Part shown: piece after piece, positions 43,353 through 52,494 of the stretch
Layout of the letters: each line of letters opens with the position of its first letter
Position numbering within the stretch: the stretch's first letter is position 1
Made by a program: the position numbers and the translations under genes
The notes under the pieces: generated by a model
What the model saw: only the letters and a program-made list of their open reading frames with translations
The model's database searches: none
Told to the model about the DNA's origin: nothing
NCBI GenBank assembly: GCA_020152595.1
Contig: JAIGNY010001257.1
Location: 914,975 to 978,974 of the forward strand
DNA from: Chiridota heheva
Taxonomy: Eukaryota; Echinodermata; Holothuroidea; Apodida; Chiridotidae
Length of the DNA: 64,000 nt
Direction: 5' to 3'

Positions 43353-44690
43353 ATGTCCACCAATAGGTCCGGAGGCGATTACGAAGGAGACAGATTTGTT
43401 TAGCTCTGTCCCATATCAAGATGCTATTTGGCAACACATACGGAACGGTTGACACCGCAAGAGGGGGCATATGAACAAGGTCCGATCACTTTTGTGATTG
43501 ATGGTGGGGAGGGGCGATGACTGGACTTGGAAAACACCTATGTGGAGTCGGGGTGTAAAGTTCGGAAACTGAGCGACGACAGGACGATGCGGCGCTCGAT
43601 TCTGACGATAATGTGTCTTGCGTCAACAAGTTGTTCCATTTTCTGTTCGAGTCAATCCGGGTGGAATGGGGTGGGGTAGAAATTCGCGACGACGATTTTA
43701 GTTATCCGTACAAGGCATTTTTACCAATTTTCTGAATTTTGGGTTTGATTCCAAGATTTACTGGTTGGAAGAACAGGGGTATCATGTCGACTCGTACAAT
43801 GATGCGACGAGCACAACAGAGCATGCTGCATTTTACGCTTTTTAGAATGGGGGAACGGTTTCAAAACGAGAGCGGGCGTCTTGCAAGATGCATCATCTAA
43901 CAAAGCGCGCCCTTTCAAATGGTGGGGAAATTTGATTTTGATCTGGCGCTCGGAAAGCGATTGCTGCCCGACAACATGGACATGGAAAGTTACGTTGACG
44001 CGTACCGCAAAATAATTTTATATGTTGGCGGGGACAGCGCAACCAAGGGTAAAAACATCAGAATCGATATCGATTCAGCCGAATTGTTTGTGGTCGGAAA
44101 AGACTTGTCGGCGCTTTATCGCGAGGTTTTGGATGGTTATTGGGAAACGGGGAAGATGATCAAGTATCCGTTTATGCGTACGTTGACGCGTCATTTTTTG
44201 ATACCGTCGGAGGTTAAAGAGACGGATGTTGAGATTTAATGGCCCGAGAATCGTATACCGGAAAAAGTGTACATAATATTTGTGGCACATAAGGCTTATG
44301 CGGGGGATTACAGTCTGGATCCATTTTTTATCTCGAATCATAAATTGAAAAATATTGACGTCATCGTCAATGGTTTAAAACAACCCTATTTTCCGAATAA
44401 TTTTGATTTTACAAAAAATGATAATTTGCGCGGGTACATGGACTTGATAGAAAGTTTTGGGGGTGACAGAGGATGCAAATGGGGGGTTTCGTATTAAACC
44501 ATCTACGTGGCAATCGAGCTTGTGTATATTCGGTTTCAATCACGCGCCCGACGGTAGGGTGAGTCAAATAAAAGAAACTGGCTCGTACAGGATTCATCTA
44601 TAGTTTGGATCAGCCGTGCCGACGGACGGGGTTTCGATGTTGGTCATTGGGCAGTTTTTCACAGTATGCCATCGGTATGAATCGCGTGCT
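43353..44690 (+). pseudogene. Major capsid protein paralogue 1 of element B
   Basis: Starts at ATG 43353 and breaks after 17 codons. Later frames give SCVNKLFHFLFESIRVEW (about 43619-43672), equivalent to VSLVNNVFHSLFRTVNVEW of paralogue 2 and VGPVNLFMQSLFSQIDV of element A. Then come GKFDFDLALGKRLLPDNMDM (43925-43984), KYPFMRTLTRHFLIPS (44163-44210), YIIFVAHKAYAGDYSLDPFF (about 44270-44330), NNFDFTKNDNLRGYMDL, FGFNHAPDG and SMLVIGQFF near 44638-44664. This order matches paralogue 2 throughout, so it is a complete but broken double-jelly-roll gene. Confidence 0.72.
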
Positions 44691-44713
44691 GGTTTTTCTT
44701 TGGTAAAAAAAAG

Positions 44714-44722
44714 TATAAAAAA
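44714..44722 (+). promoter_or_regulatory. TATA box upstream of MCP paralogue 2
   Basis: TATAAAAAA, 38 bases before the ATG at 44760, located after the end of paralogue 1, so the second copy has its own promoter. Confidence 0.55.
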
Positions 44723-44759
44723 GGGTGGGAGGGGGCTTGAAGTAAGGGGTTAGTTCACT

Positions 44760-46068
44760 ATGGCGGGAAATACGGAACCATGCAGCTCGAGCAGGATGTT
44801 GCGACATCAGCGCATCATTCGCAAACGGATGTCTTTTCGCAGATTTCATACCAACAAAATGTGATGGAAACGAAAAAAATGCGCATCATTCCAAAAAACA
44901 CGGCTTACAAAGATACCGATATCGTTTTCGAAATTGAAGGGGAATTGTCCACGTGGATTGATTTAAATAGCGCCGCGGTGAGTTTGGTGTGTAAAGTGGC
45001 GAACACGGATGGGTCGGTTCTGGCCTCGGGGGACAAAGTGTCGCTTGTCAACAACGTGTTTCATTCGTTGTTTAGGACCGTTAACGTTGAATGGAAGGGG
45101 AGGGGCATCAACGTAAGCGATTCCACATCAGAGTATGCGCACAAAGTGCATTTACTAATTATGCTCAATTTTAGCGCCAATGCGAAAATGTTTTGGATGA
45201 AGACCCAGGGTTGGTATAACGATTCCCAGATGCGTCGGGGGCAAAACCAAGTTCAGAATATTCGGCGTTTTACGCTAGCTCATCGTTCAAAGCGGGTACA
45301 AAAAATGCAACGCTATGATACAAGCGACTGCGGGCACAGCGCAAGAGTTCCAATTGATTGGTATGCCGCTGACCGATTTAGTTTTCAATCAAGCGCCTGT
45401 TGCCCAACAACATGAAAATCAAAGTGACGTTTGTGAGGAAAGATTCAAAATTCACACTACTGGTCGGGGATGCGACCACAAAGGCCAAGTATCTTATAGT
45501 AACGTATCTTTTGAGTAATCAGTTGGTGTATCCGATACGTCGGAACATAGTGAAATCAAATTTGATTAAAGCCGGTACGTCTAAGGCCGATATTATGATT
45601 GCGTGGCCCAATAACAAATTCCCCGAGCGCGTGTTTGTGGTATTTGTCAACCATGATGCCGCGACGGGTAACGCAACCATGGACCCGTTCCAATATTGCC
45701 CATACAAAGTCAAAACTCTAATGATCACGGCCGGACCGCGCATTTACCCCGTAAATGCATACGATTTTAATTTTGCTAGCGGGAAGTTCCTGCAGGGGTT
45801 TTATGATCTATATTCATCGTTGGGGACAATGTGGCAACATGAAGGGGCCCCGGCGATCAAAGCAGCAAATTATCAAACGTACCAGGCCATTTTTGGGTTT
45901 GTACATGCCCAGAATAATAATGTAAACAGCGGGCATAAACGCATTGCAATGTATGAGAATTACAGTATAAGTGTTAGTTTTTCAACAGCTCCATCTAAAG
46001 ACTTGTCGATGTTGGTACTGGGGCAGTTAGACAGTGAAATCAAGGTTGAGGCGCACGTCTCCGGTTAA
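44760..46068 (+). pseudogene. Major capsid protein paralogue 2 of element B
   Basis: The N-terminal jelly roll (from 44780) has TDVFSQISYQQNVMETKKM, DIVFEIEGELSTWIDL and VSLVNNVFHSLFRTVNVEW. A frame change near 45230-45400 leads through FQLIGMPLTDLVFNQ to the C-terminal part: NNMKIKVTFVRKDSKFTLLV, LVYPIRRNIVK, ERVFVVFVNHDAATGN, DPFQYCPYKV, FLQGFYDLYSSLG and SMLVLGQLDSEIKV, stopping at 46068. The ATG at 44760 is out of phase with the main frame; 44780 is an alternative start. About 430 residues, the usual MCP size. It is far from element A's MCP and closer to paralogue 1. Confidence 0.82.
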
Positions 46069-46077
46069 AAATTGGTG

Positions 46078-46525
46078 ATGGATTCTGATACATTGCGAAA
46101 TTATTTGGAAAACTCTGTCAAGTTGAAAGAGTTCAATTGTAAAGTTCACGATGGAGTTCATTCCTTGGATACAATGTATAGCAACACAATTTTGAACAAG
46201 TAAGTTCTGACTTTTAATACTGATCCTGAATCTATGCCAGGCAAACATTGGATTGCAGTATGGCGTGTGTATAAAATGTAACGTATTTTGATTCAGCAGG
46301 TATTTCTCCATGTGAAGAAGTAGTTTCTGTTTTGGAAAAAACATAAAGTATAATCAGTATCAGTATCAAGCCCAAAATACTTTAGTGTGTGGATTATATT
46401 GTTTATTATTTTTAGAATCGATGAGTGACGGCTTGACCTTTGATCAATTTTTAAGTAAGTTTTCGATAAATGATAGAATAGGTAATGAGCAATATGTGTT
46501 GAATTGGTTTGGGCGCCAAATTTAA
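46078..46525 (+). pseudogene. Adenovirus-type protease of element B, broken
   Basis: Starts ten bases after the MCP stop. Recognisable are GKHWIAVW with the catalytic His (about 46230-46253), YFDSAG with the acidic residue (about 46287-46304) and LVCGLY with the catalytic Cys (about 46384-46401), ending at 46523-46525. An in-frame TAA lies near 46200 and frames change at about 46205, 46270 and 46345. At about 148 residues it is shorter than the 188-residue copy in element A. Inactive. Confidence 0.75.
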
Positions 46526-46602
46526 AGTATGAGAATGTATAATTTTATAGGGTGGGGTAGGCTAAATATTTTTAATCATTATCTAAAATTAAACATAGTA
46601 AC

Positions 46603-47696
46603 ATGGCTGAAAAAGAAGTAATGATGATGGAAGACTGGGAGAATGGTCAGGATTTGACTAATTCTATCGCCGACATTACACTCGTGAAAGAGACGACACC
46701 TCCGCAAACAATTCAAAGGCCGGCGATGGGTAGGGGATAAAGGAGATTAAAAAAAATCCCAAAAAAGAAAAATCCCTGACGTTGCAAAACCAAAAAAGCA
46801 GAAGAAAGAGAAGAAAGCCAAAAAAAGGTGTCATCGTGGATTCGGACAGCCCTGATTATCCAGAAACAGCGACGCTCAAAGCAGCGCGAGAAATAGAAGA
46901 AAGTTTGATGGCGATCACGGGGCATCCTAATACCCCCGTGATCGAGCTGATGAACAAGCCACCATACCCGCTTGAACCAGTTGTAAACATTTTACCACCT
47001 ATGATAAACAACTCGCATCAATTTAAATTAAAACCGCAAATACCGGTGCAGGTGTACCAGCAGCGACAGCAGCTGCAGCTACAGCAAACGATGCAGCAGC
47101 AGCAGCAGCAGCAGCAGCAGGTTTTTAATTTACACCAGCAGAATTATCCGTTTTAAACACAAGAGCCAATCCCTGTTGATTTTCAGTCAGTGTCACAAAG
47201 TCAACTCGAATTCAAGGAAGTATGTGTCAGATTTGGGGATGAGGAAGGGGCCGCATTGGAATTTTCAGGCGGTAACTATCTGTATATGGATTGTGGGATC
47301 GAGCCCAAGATACAGCTGAGAAAGGCTGTGTACGGGAAGAAAAGTCTCGGAGAGCAAAAGAAATGGGTAAAGGTATAGCGTTTCCATACAAAGATTTTTG
47401 CGCGTTGTGCCGCGATGCACGACGAAAGATAGAAAAGTGTTTGCAAAGATTGGAAGCGGTGCGTCAAAAGACAAAGATGCAGGTTGAAACAAAGGACTTG
47501 TGGTCTTATAAATTAGCGAACAGAGTCGTGTTGAAATTATGTTTTTTATGATTATCAAGTAAAAGTGGATGTGCGCGTCATTGATTATAGTATTTCGGGA
47601 GCTATTGTGTATACCGCTTCTGAGATGCAATTGGAACCCAAAACTTGTCTGTCAATGACAGATCCAAAAGCGTGTAATTGGATCGAATCTCAATAG
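46603..47696 (+). pseudogene. Poly-Gln protein with PC4-like module(s), broken
   Basis: ATG 46603 starts an acidic segment (stop at 46738-46740). After a frame change a Lys-rich stretch, a Pro-rich part and a Gln run (CAG repeat, about 47093-47119) follow to an in-frame TAA at 47154. The same frame continues with LEFKEVCVRF and YLYMDCGIEPKIQL; after a shift near 47370 it has KGIAFPYKDFCALCRDARRK, resembling the final strand and helix of a PC4 module (GKGINLKKEEWEKL in element A). A possible second module (RVVLKLCF, VDVRVIDYS) runs to a stop at 47694-47696. Both elements thus encode PC4-like proteins downstream of the protease, but on opposite strands. Confidence 0.45.
47092..47119 (+). repeat. 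CAG trinucleotide run
   Basis: Nine uninterrupted CAG units encoding Gln within the polyQ/PC4-like gene. Confidence 0.9.
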
Positions 47697-47767
47697 TTAA
47701 TTGCGACGACATGGCAGTGCGCAGACGATATTACCGAATTGTTTAAAAATTGTTGAGTGAAAATTTT

Positions 47768-47776
47768 ATAAAAAGC
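47768..47776 (+). promoter_or_regulatory. TATA box upstream of unknown gene X
   Basis: TATAAAAAG, 64 bases before the ATG at 47840. Confidence 0.5.
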
Positions 47777-47839
47777 GGCAACAATTTGAGAACAATATTT
47801 ATTTTTATCAAAATCATCTTTGCCTGAACATCAAAAAAA

Positions 47840-48476
47840 ATGGCGGTTAATATTTGCGGATTTGTGAAAGGTGCGACAAATAATATCGGTCTTGGTGGAG
47901 AGGAAGATAACCTGACTTCGTTGTGTTTGTTGGAAAGTGAGAAATTGCTTAAAACGTTCTGCGAAAGCAGACCTTATAGAATAGAACAGGCTGGCACAGA
48001 AGGTAATGAAAGCATGAATCGCAAGCATGTGGCGCTACATGAATGACTGTAATCCAATTTGGTTCACAACATATTTTAAAGTAAATGCCGACAAAAAGGA
48101 CACTCCGTTTTGGACCGTCATTATCGGATTGATTATTCGGCGTTTCAAAATAATGGATGAAGTGATTGGTCTTGCGACAGAGCCAGAAGATCGGAAAGAA
48201 TATAGACATTTTAATGCGGGTGTTTACGGTGATAGAAGGGCCTTACAACGACGTACGAGAATGCTACATTGCGTTGACTTTTTGGGGGAACACGATTCGA
48301 TGACTTACAATGACGGTGTAAAGCAAAACAGAAGTATGCCATTTAGAGAATTGGTAGTGGACTGCCGAATCCAAGCGATTAAGGCTTTGCAGAAGTCTGT
48401 AGAAAATACCTGTCATATCTCGCAGTTGATGGATGATTCTAGTTTTCGATTTAACTTATACTACTTTCAGATGTGA
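47840..48476 (+). pseudogene. Unrecognised gene X of element B, one frameshift
   Basis: From ATG 47840 the frame gives MAVNICGFVKGATNNIGLGG and continues helical to about 48030. A single frame change then leads into the longer part (PIWFTTYFKVNADKKDTPFW, FRELVVDCRIQAIKALQKSV) ending at 48476. About 212 residues in total. No transmembrane segment, zinc site or known motif is evident. The protein is mixed alpha/beta with many charged residues. It has its own TATA box and lies in the position where accessory genes of virus-like elements occur. Only one break, so it is better preserved than the capsid genes. Confidence 0.5.
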
Positions 48477-48494
48477 CTCCATCGGTTGGTATTC

Positions 48495-48502
48495 TATAAA
48501 AA
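48495..48502 (+). promoter_or_regulatory. TATA box upstream of unknown gene Z
   Basis: TATAAAAA, 33 bases before the ATG at 48536 and 19 bases after the stop of gene X. Confidence 0.5.
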
Positions 48503-48535
48503 TTATTTAACTTCAGAGATGCCACTGGAAAAAAA

Positions 48536-49677
48536 ATGAAGAACAGCATAAATCAAAGCGATGTTGTGCCGTCGCCGTTTATGACATTTTAGTATATCTT
48601 AACGAGATGGTGGCGAAACACACATACAAACATTGTCAAGAGATTATCGGTGGAAGGGTCACAGTATGTGAAAATTGATCGCAAGAACATAGACGAAGAT
48701 GCGGTGCTACACTATTATTCTGAATGGTTCGCTTCGATTGAGGAAACATTCAATCATGCCGGCTATTTGCGGTACAATGAAAGCGATGACGGCGAAGACA
48801 AAGTTTTTAATGATCTGTTAATGGAAGTGGCTAAGTTGGCAACATCGGTTCTGTACAATGGCTTCATTTTAGCAGATTTGTTAGAGAATACCAAGGAGGG
48901 CCTAAGGTCTGAAAATAAGCGAGTGATGACTGTTATCGCGGCTGAGAGCAATCTCGTTAAACCTACCCACATCATTAATCCGTGTTTTAACACGGGGTGT
49001 GTCATTACCCAAGATATTCTATGCACGGCTGATAAACGCAACCCACTTCATTACGACTGGGACACAGACATGGGAAACTACAATATTTTTGAAGGATCCG
49101 GTGTGCAGTTCGGAAGCAAGCCGAAAAACTGGGTAATTTGAAATACCCAAAAAATTGGGTACTTTGATGTATTACGTCATCGCATTAGCCTACACATTTG
49201 ACTAGCCCACGCTAAACATATGGGATTTTTCATTTTCTGCTCCGGATTGTTTCAAAATTTCAATGGATATCCTGAAAGTTTGGAGACGGATAGTAAATAA
49301 ATATTCAAAACTTTTTGCCTCTGCTTTTTGAAATTTACGGTCGCCTTTTTGAGAAAATAAATAAAACAGAGTATGGGCAGTCTCTTTTGTTCATTTTCTC
49401 TGAATTTCAAAAATAGCGACAACAAGTTTAGAATAGCTATTTACTATCCGTCTCCAAAATTTCAGGATATCCATTGAAATTTTAAACAATCCGCCCATAT
49501 GTTTAGTGCGGGCTAGTCAAATGTGTAGGCTCATGCGATGACGTAATACATCAAAGTACCCAATTTTTGGGGTATTTTAAAGTACCCAGTTTTTCGGGCT
49601 GCTCCCGAACTGGTGTGATAGATGATTCGCTTGAAACAGAGTTTTTGGAGAATGCAGTATTATATGAAAATGTATGA
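48536..49677 (+). pseudogene. Unrecognised gene Z of element B, interrupted by a DNA transposon
   Basis: ATG 48536 starts MKNSINQSDVVPSPFMTF, followed by an in-frame TAG at 48590. The same frame then stays open to 49105 (YVKIDRKNIDEDAVLHYYSE, LLMEVAKLATSVLYNGFILA, IINPCFNTGCVITQDIL). A 507-base transposon with 5-bp duplication GTGTG is inserted at 49106. On its far side the frame continues in phase for about 20 codons to a stop at 49675-49677. Without the transposon the protein would be about 210 residues. Acidic, mostly helical; a Cys pair near CFNTGC. No family recognised. Confidence 0.5.
49106..49612. mobile_element. CAGTTCGG-ended DNA transposon (507 bp) inside gene Z
   Basis: Very long inverted repeats: CAGTTCGGAAGCAAGCCG at the left and its complement (CAGTTCGGGAGCAGCCCG) at the right, extending through AAAAACTGGGTA, TGATGTATTACGTCATCGCA, TAGCC(C/A), and ATGGATATCCTGAAA to near the centre at 49340. 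GTGTG flanks both sides (49101-49105 and 49613-49617). The termini resemble those of 15850-16853 and 60085-60636. Confidence 0.88.
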
Positions 49678-50339
49678 ACATATCAACATTGTGATGTAAA
49701 AAAAGGATTCGAACGATGGTTCTTTTTATTCAATGCATATTAATAATATTGGACTATTGAACTGTACATACGTGTATTTTATGTAATGCAATGATGTTCT
49801 CAGTATATGTGATGAAATATTAAATCCCACGGTGAGTTACATCAGAAGCTAGTAAATCAGGAAATGATCGTCCTTATTTCAGTTCTTATTCATAAAACAA
49901 GATAGAGCTTGATAATAAATTTACATTAACATTTTCTGTTCATCTAAAAACACGTAACGTTATTTGCCTCATTCTTATATTGACAGAGTGTAGTGTTGTG
50001 ATTTTTAGGAGAAATTTGGGATTGTGCATAGCTTTTCATGCAACTTACTTAGGCAGCTAGGTGAGATATTTTTTATTTAAAAGGCAGTCTTTGCTTAAAA
50101 AATGTATAAAAAAAGCGTCTTTTACACCTTAAATTGACCGGCATAAGATTATAAAAGCAATAGAAAAGCCGGCATTTTTATCTAGCCACTATTCTATTGT
50201 TGAATCGGTTGTAAGCAAGGCACTTTTATCATTGTTGAAGCAGTTTTAAGCAACCGGTCATTATTGCATACTTAAAAAAAAATAATACTTGCTATTGTTT
50301 GATTTAGATTTTTATCAAGTCGTCATTCTGTAAATACGA
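49678..50339. other. Non-coding stretch in element B
   Basis: AT-rich, no gene seen. AAGCCGGCATTTTTATCTAGCC-like words near 50165 foreshadow the array that follows. Confidence 0.4.
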
Positions 50340-50880
50340 AAAAAAATTTAAGTCCAGCTTTCAAGCCGTCATTCTCCACTGTACTTTAAGCCGTTATTCT
50401 GTAAATACCGGTCTTTGCATTTATATACTTTAAGCAATTTTGATCTATTGTGAAATTAAATACTTGAAGAAAAAAATAAGTCCAGCTTCCAAGCCGCCTA
50501 AAGCCGTCATTCTGTAAATATTATTGTTATTGCTTATAAAAGCCGGTCTTTGCATTGATATACTTTAAGCCGGTATTTTCTATCTATTATGAAATTAAAT
50601 ACTTGAAAAATTTAAGTCCAGCTTTCAAGCCGCCTAAAGCCGTCATTCTGTAAATATTATTGTTATTGCTTATAAAATCCAGTCTTTGCATTGATATACT
50701 TCGTCAATCTGAAATTAAAACTTGAAAAATTTAAGTCCAGCTTTCAAGCCGCCTAAAGCCGTCATTCTGTAAATATTGTTATTGCTTATAAAAATCCAGT
50801 CTTTGCATTGATATACTTTAAGCCAGTATGTTTTATCTAGCCGTATACTTATTAATTTGTATCGGTTAATAATTATTTTC
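50340..50880. repeat. 115-135 bp tandem repeat, ~4 copies
   Basis: Units start AAGTCCAGCTTTCAAGCCG and include CCTAAAGCCGTCATTCTGTA, TTGTTATTGCTTATAAAA and CAGTCTTTGCATTGATATAC. Copies begin near 50350, 50480, 50614 and 50730. Each includes a TATAAAA-like word. Weak traces extend to 51000. Confidence 0.85.
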
Positions 50881-51581
50881 TTTATACATTATTGGCTGAT
50901 ATACTAGCCGTCATTTTCTATTAATGTTTTAAGCCATTTACTGCTCAGTCGGCTTGCTTATATGAAAAAAAAAGCCGTATTATTGCATTGATATACTTAT
51001 AATAAACGTACTGTTAATTTCAGCGGCTATTAATAAGTCAATTTGATTTTTTTATTGAAACTTAAAAAAAAAAAAAAATGGATCAGCCGATTAATGACTG
51101 CTTTGGGCAAGACTGAAAGAGGGGGTGGGTGGTGAAAGTATTAGGAAAAATTGTCAGTTGATTTATCGGTGGATGTCTTATTTGAAAAAGAAAAAAAAAG
51201 GTCACTAACATCCCCAAATCGGCTGACTCAAATGGTAAGGAAAATGTGTTAAAAGTACACTATCCATTCAAAATTAAACGACCTAGGATGGGGGTGGTTG
51301 AAATTGTCCAAATGGAAAAACAGTAGGTTAGTGTATGACAAAAGGTCTATTGGCGATAATTTCGTAACTTATCCATGGGGTTTCAAATAATGAACAAAAA
51401 ACACTGACCGTCTTCCCTGCAGTAATCATGATTTCCTCATTACACGTGGCTATGAGTAAGCGGATGTTGTCGACATTCTGGGGAAAGTCTCACAGCGCAT
51501 CAAACACGAGGTGAATTTCGGTTTTGGACTTCCTTTTTTTTTCTAAATAAAAAGCTAAATTTTCAGTGCGTTTTTTTTATT
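50881..51581. other. Non-coding stretch with decayed repeat traces
   Basis: AAGCCGT words related to the previous array persist to about 50985. No gene. Confidence 0.4.
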
Positions 51582-51782
51582 TTGCAAACTTCAGCTTTTT
51601 TAAAATTAATAGTTGTTCGAGTTGTTATTCAACGGGAAGGGCGGTGTGAGGCGAACAAAGATATAGTAAGAAAAAGTTTAAACAACGCTCTTCAAGCCCA
51701 GACCACTATAGCCAACAGAAGGCTAAAACGTAGCCTGTTGGCGCTGGATTCAACTAAAAAAGAGTTTGCACTTGCGAGGTAA
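51582..51782 (+). pseudogene. Small basic helical open frame, unrecognised
   Basis: An open stretch without ATG (possible initiation at TTG is not credible) encodes IVRKSLNNALQAQTTIANRR and LLALDSTKKEFALAR, a charged helical peptide ending at 51782. It could be the tail of a decayed gene or an exon. It is followed 33 bases later by another open frame. Confidence 0.25.
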
Positions 51783-51815
51783 TTGATAAAATAGATTGTA
51801 TCTTTTAATAAGATT

Positions 51816-52229
51816 ATGGTTAAGGAATGGCTAACGAAAGGGCCAAATTCTGCAAAGTGTTGTGAGGGGTGTTATTTTCTAGATGATGTCATGTCAACAG
51901 TAGCAGGTCCTCTTTCGGATTACTTGTCGCCTGACATTGGATCTGTGGAACAGGTAGTGGTGGTAAACAAGCCAAAACCGGCAACTATATATGTAGCGCT
52001 GGCATCGGCTGCATCCCCTTCTTTACTTCACACGATTAAAGAGGAGGAGGTGTTGGTGGTTAGTGCCGACGCCGTCGCCGAAGCCGTTGCGGATGTTGTA
52101 ACTGGGGTTGATTTAGAACCGGGTGAGATTAGTTTTGACAACGGGGATATGGTTATCATCGAAAGGGTTACTCACAACAATCGAGGTAGGGTGGGTGAAG
52201 AAGTTGAGGTAGATGTTGTGACATTGTGA
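51816..52229 (+). CDS. Unrecognised acidic protein of element B
   Basis: A 137-residue open frame from ATG 51816 preceded by GATAAAATAG at 51785. The N-terminal part has CCEGCYFLDDVMS, then a Val/Ala/Glu-rich acidic stretch (VVSADAVAEAVADVVTGVD) and a Gly/Asn-rich end. No family recognised. Codon and G+C character match element B more than the flanks. Expression is uncertain. Confidence 0.35.
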   Translation: MVKEWLTKGPNSAKCCEGCYFLDDVMSTVAGPLSDYLSPDIGSVEQVVVVNKPKPATIYVALASAASPSLLHTIKEEEVLVVSADAVAEAVADVVTGVDLEPGEISFDNGDMVIIERVTHNNRGRVGEEVEVDVVTL

Positions 52230-52266
52230 TATAGCATTAATTCTTGTTTCTTTCGTAATTTTTTTT

Positions 52267-52494
52267 AAAGAAATAGATCAGGTCGCCCGACTTCAAGGAG
52301 ATGTTAGGGCTTTTTCAAATTATATATTAGCAGATGGTAACATAAAAGAAACCGAAATCGTAGAAGGTGGTGTATTTGGTATAGCAAGCCCTACTCACAG
52401 CAGGGATCGTAGGGTGGAATGCAATATATATGAGAGCAACATGAGCGTTAGCTTGTCTTCGACAACCCATAACGTATGTCAATTAATTTGTTGA
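52267..52494 (+). pseudogene. Possible 3' exon or decayed gene end at the right edge of element B
   Basis: An open frame of 75 codons without ATG (VARLQGDVRAFSNYILADGN, VEGGVFGIASPTHSRD) follows a pyrimidine-rich stretch ending AAAG, which resembles a splice acceptor. A GAGGTAGATG word at 52205 could be the matching donor, linking it to the preceding open frame by a short intron. It ends at 52494, where the dispersed repeat begins. Speculative. Confidence 0.25.

Larger units (their letters stand above)
35700..52494 (+). mobile_element. Polinton-like element B, divergent and decayed
   Basis: A second virus-like element on the plus strand. Recognised in order: GG-hydrophobic PX-like gene, packaging ATPase, PW-like gene, integrase with chromodomain, three SJR modules, pVI-like gene, two MCP paralogues, adenovirus-type protease, polyQ/PC4-like gene, then unrecognised genes. 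The order integrase-SJR-pVI-MCP-protease is as in element A, but protein similarity to A is low and G+C is higher than in the flanks. No polymerase was found. Most genes carry frameshifts or stops. Boundaries are set by the first and last coding segments; no terminal repeats were identified. Confidence 0.85.
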
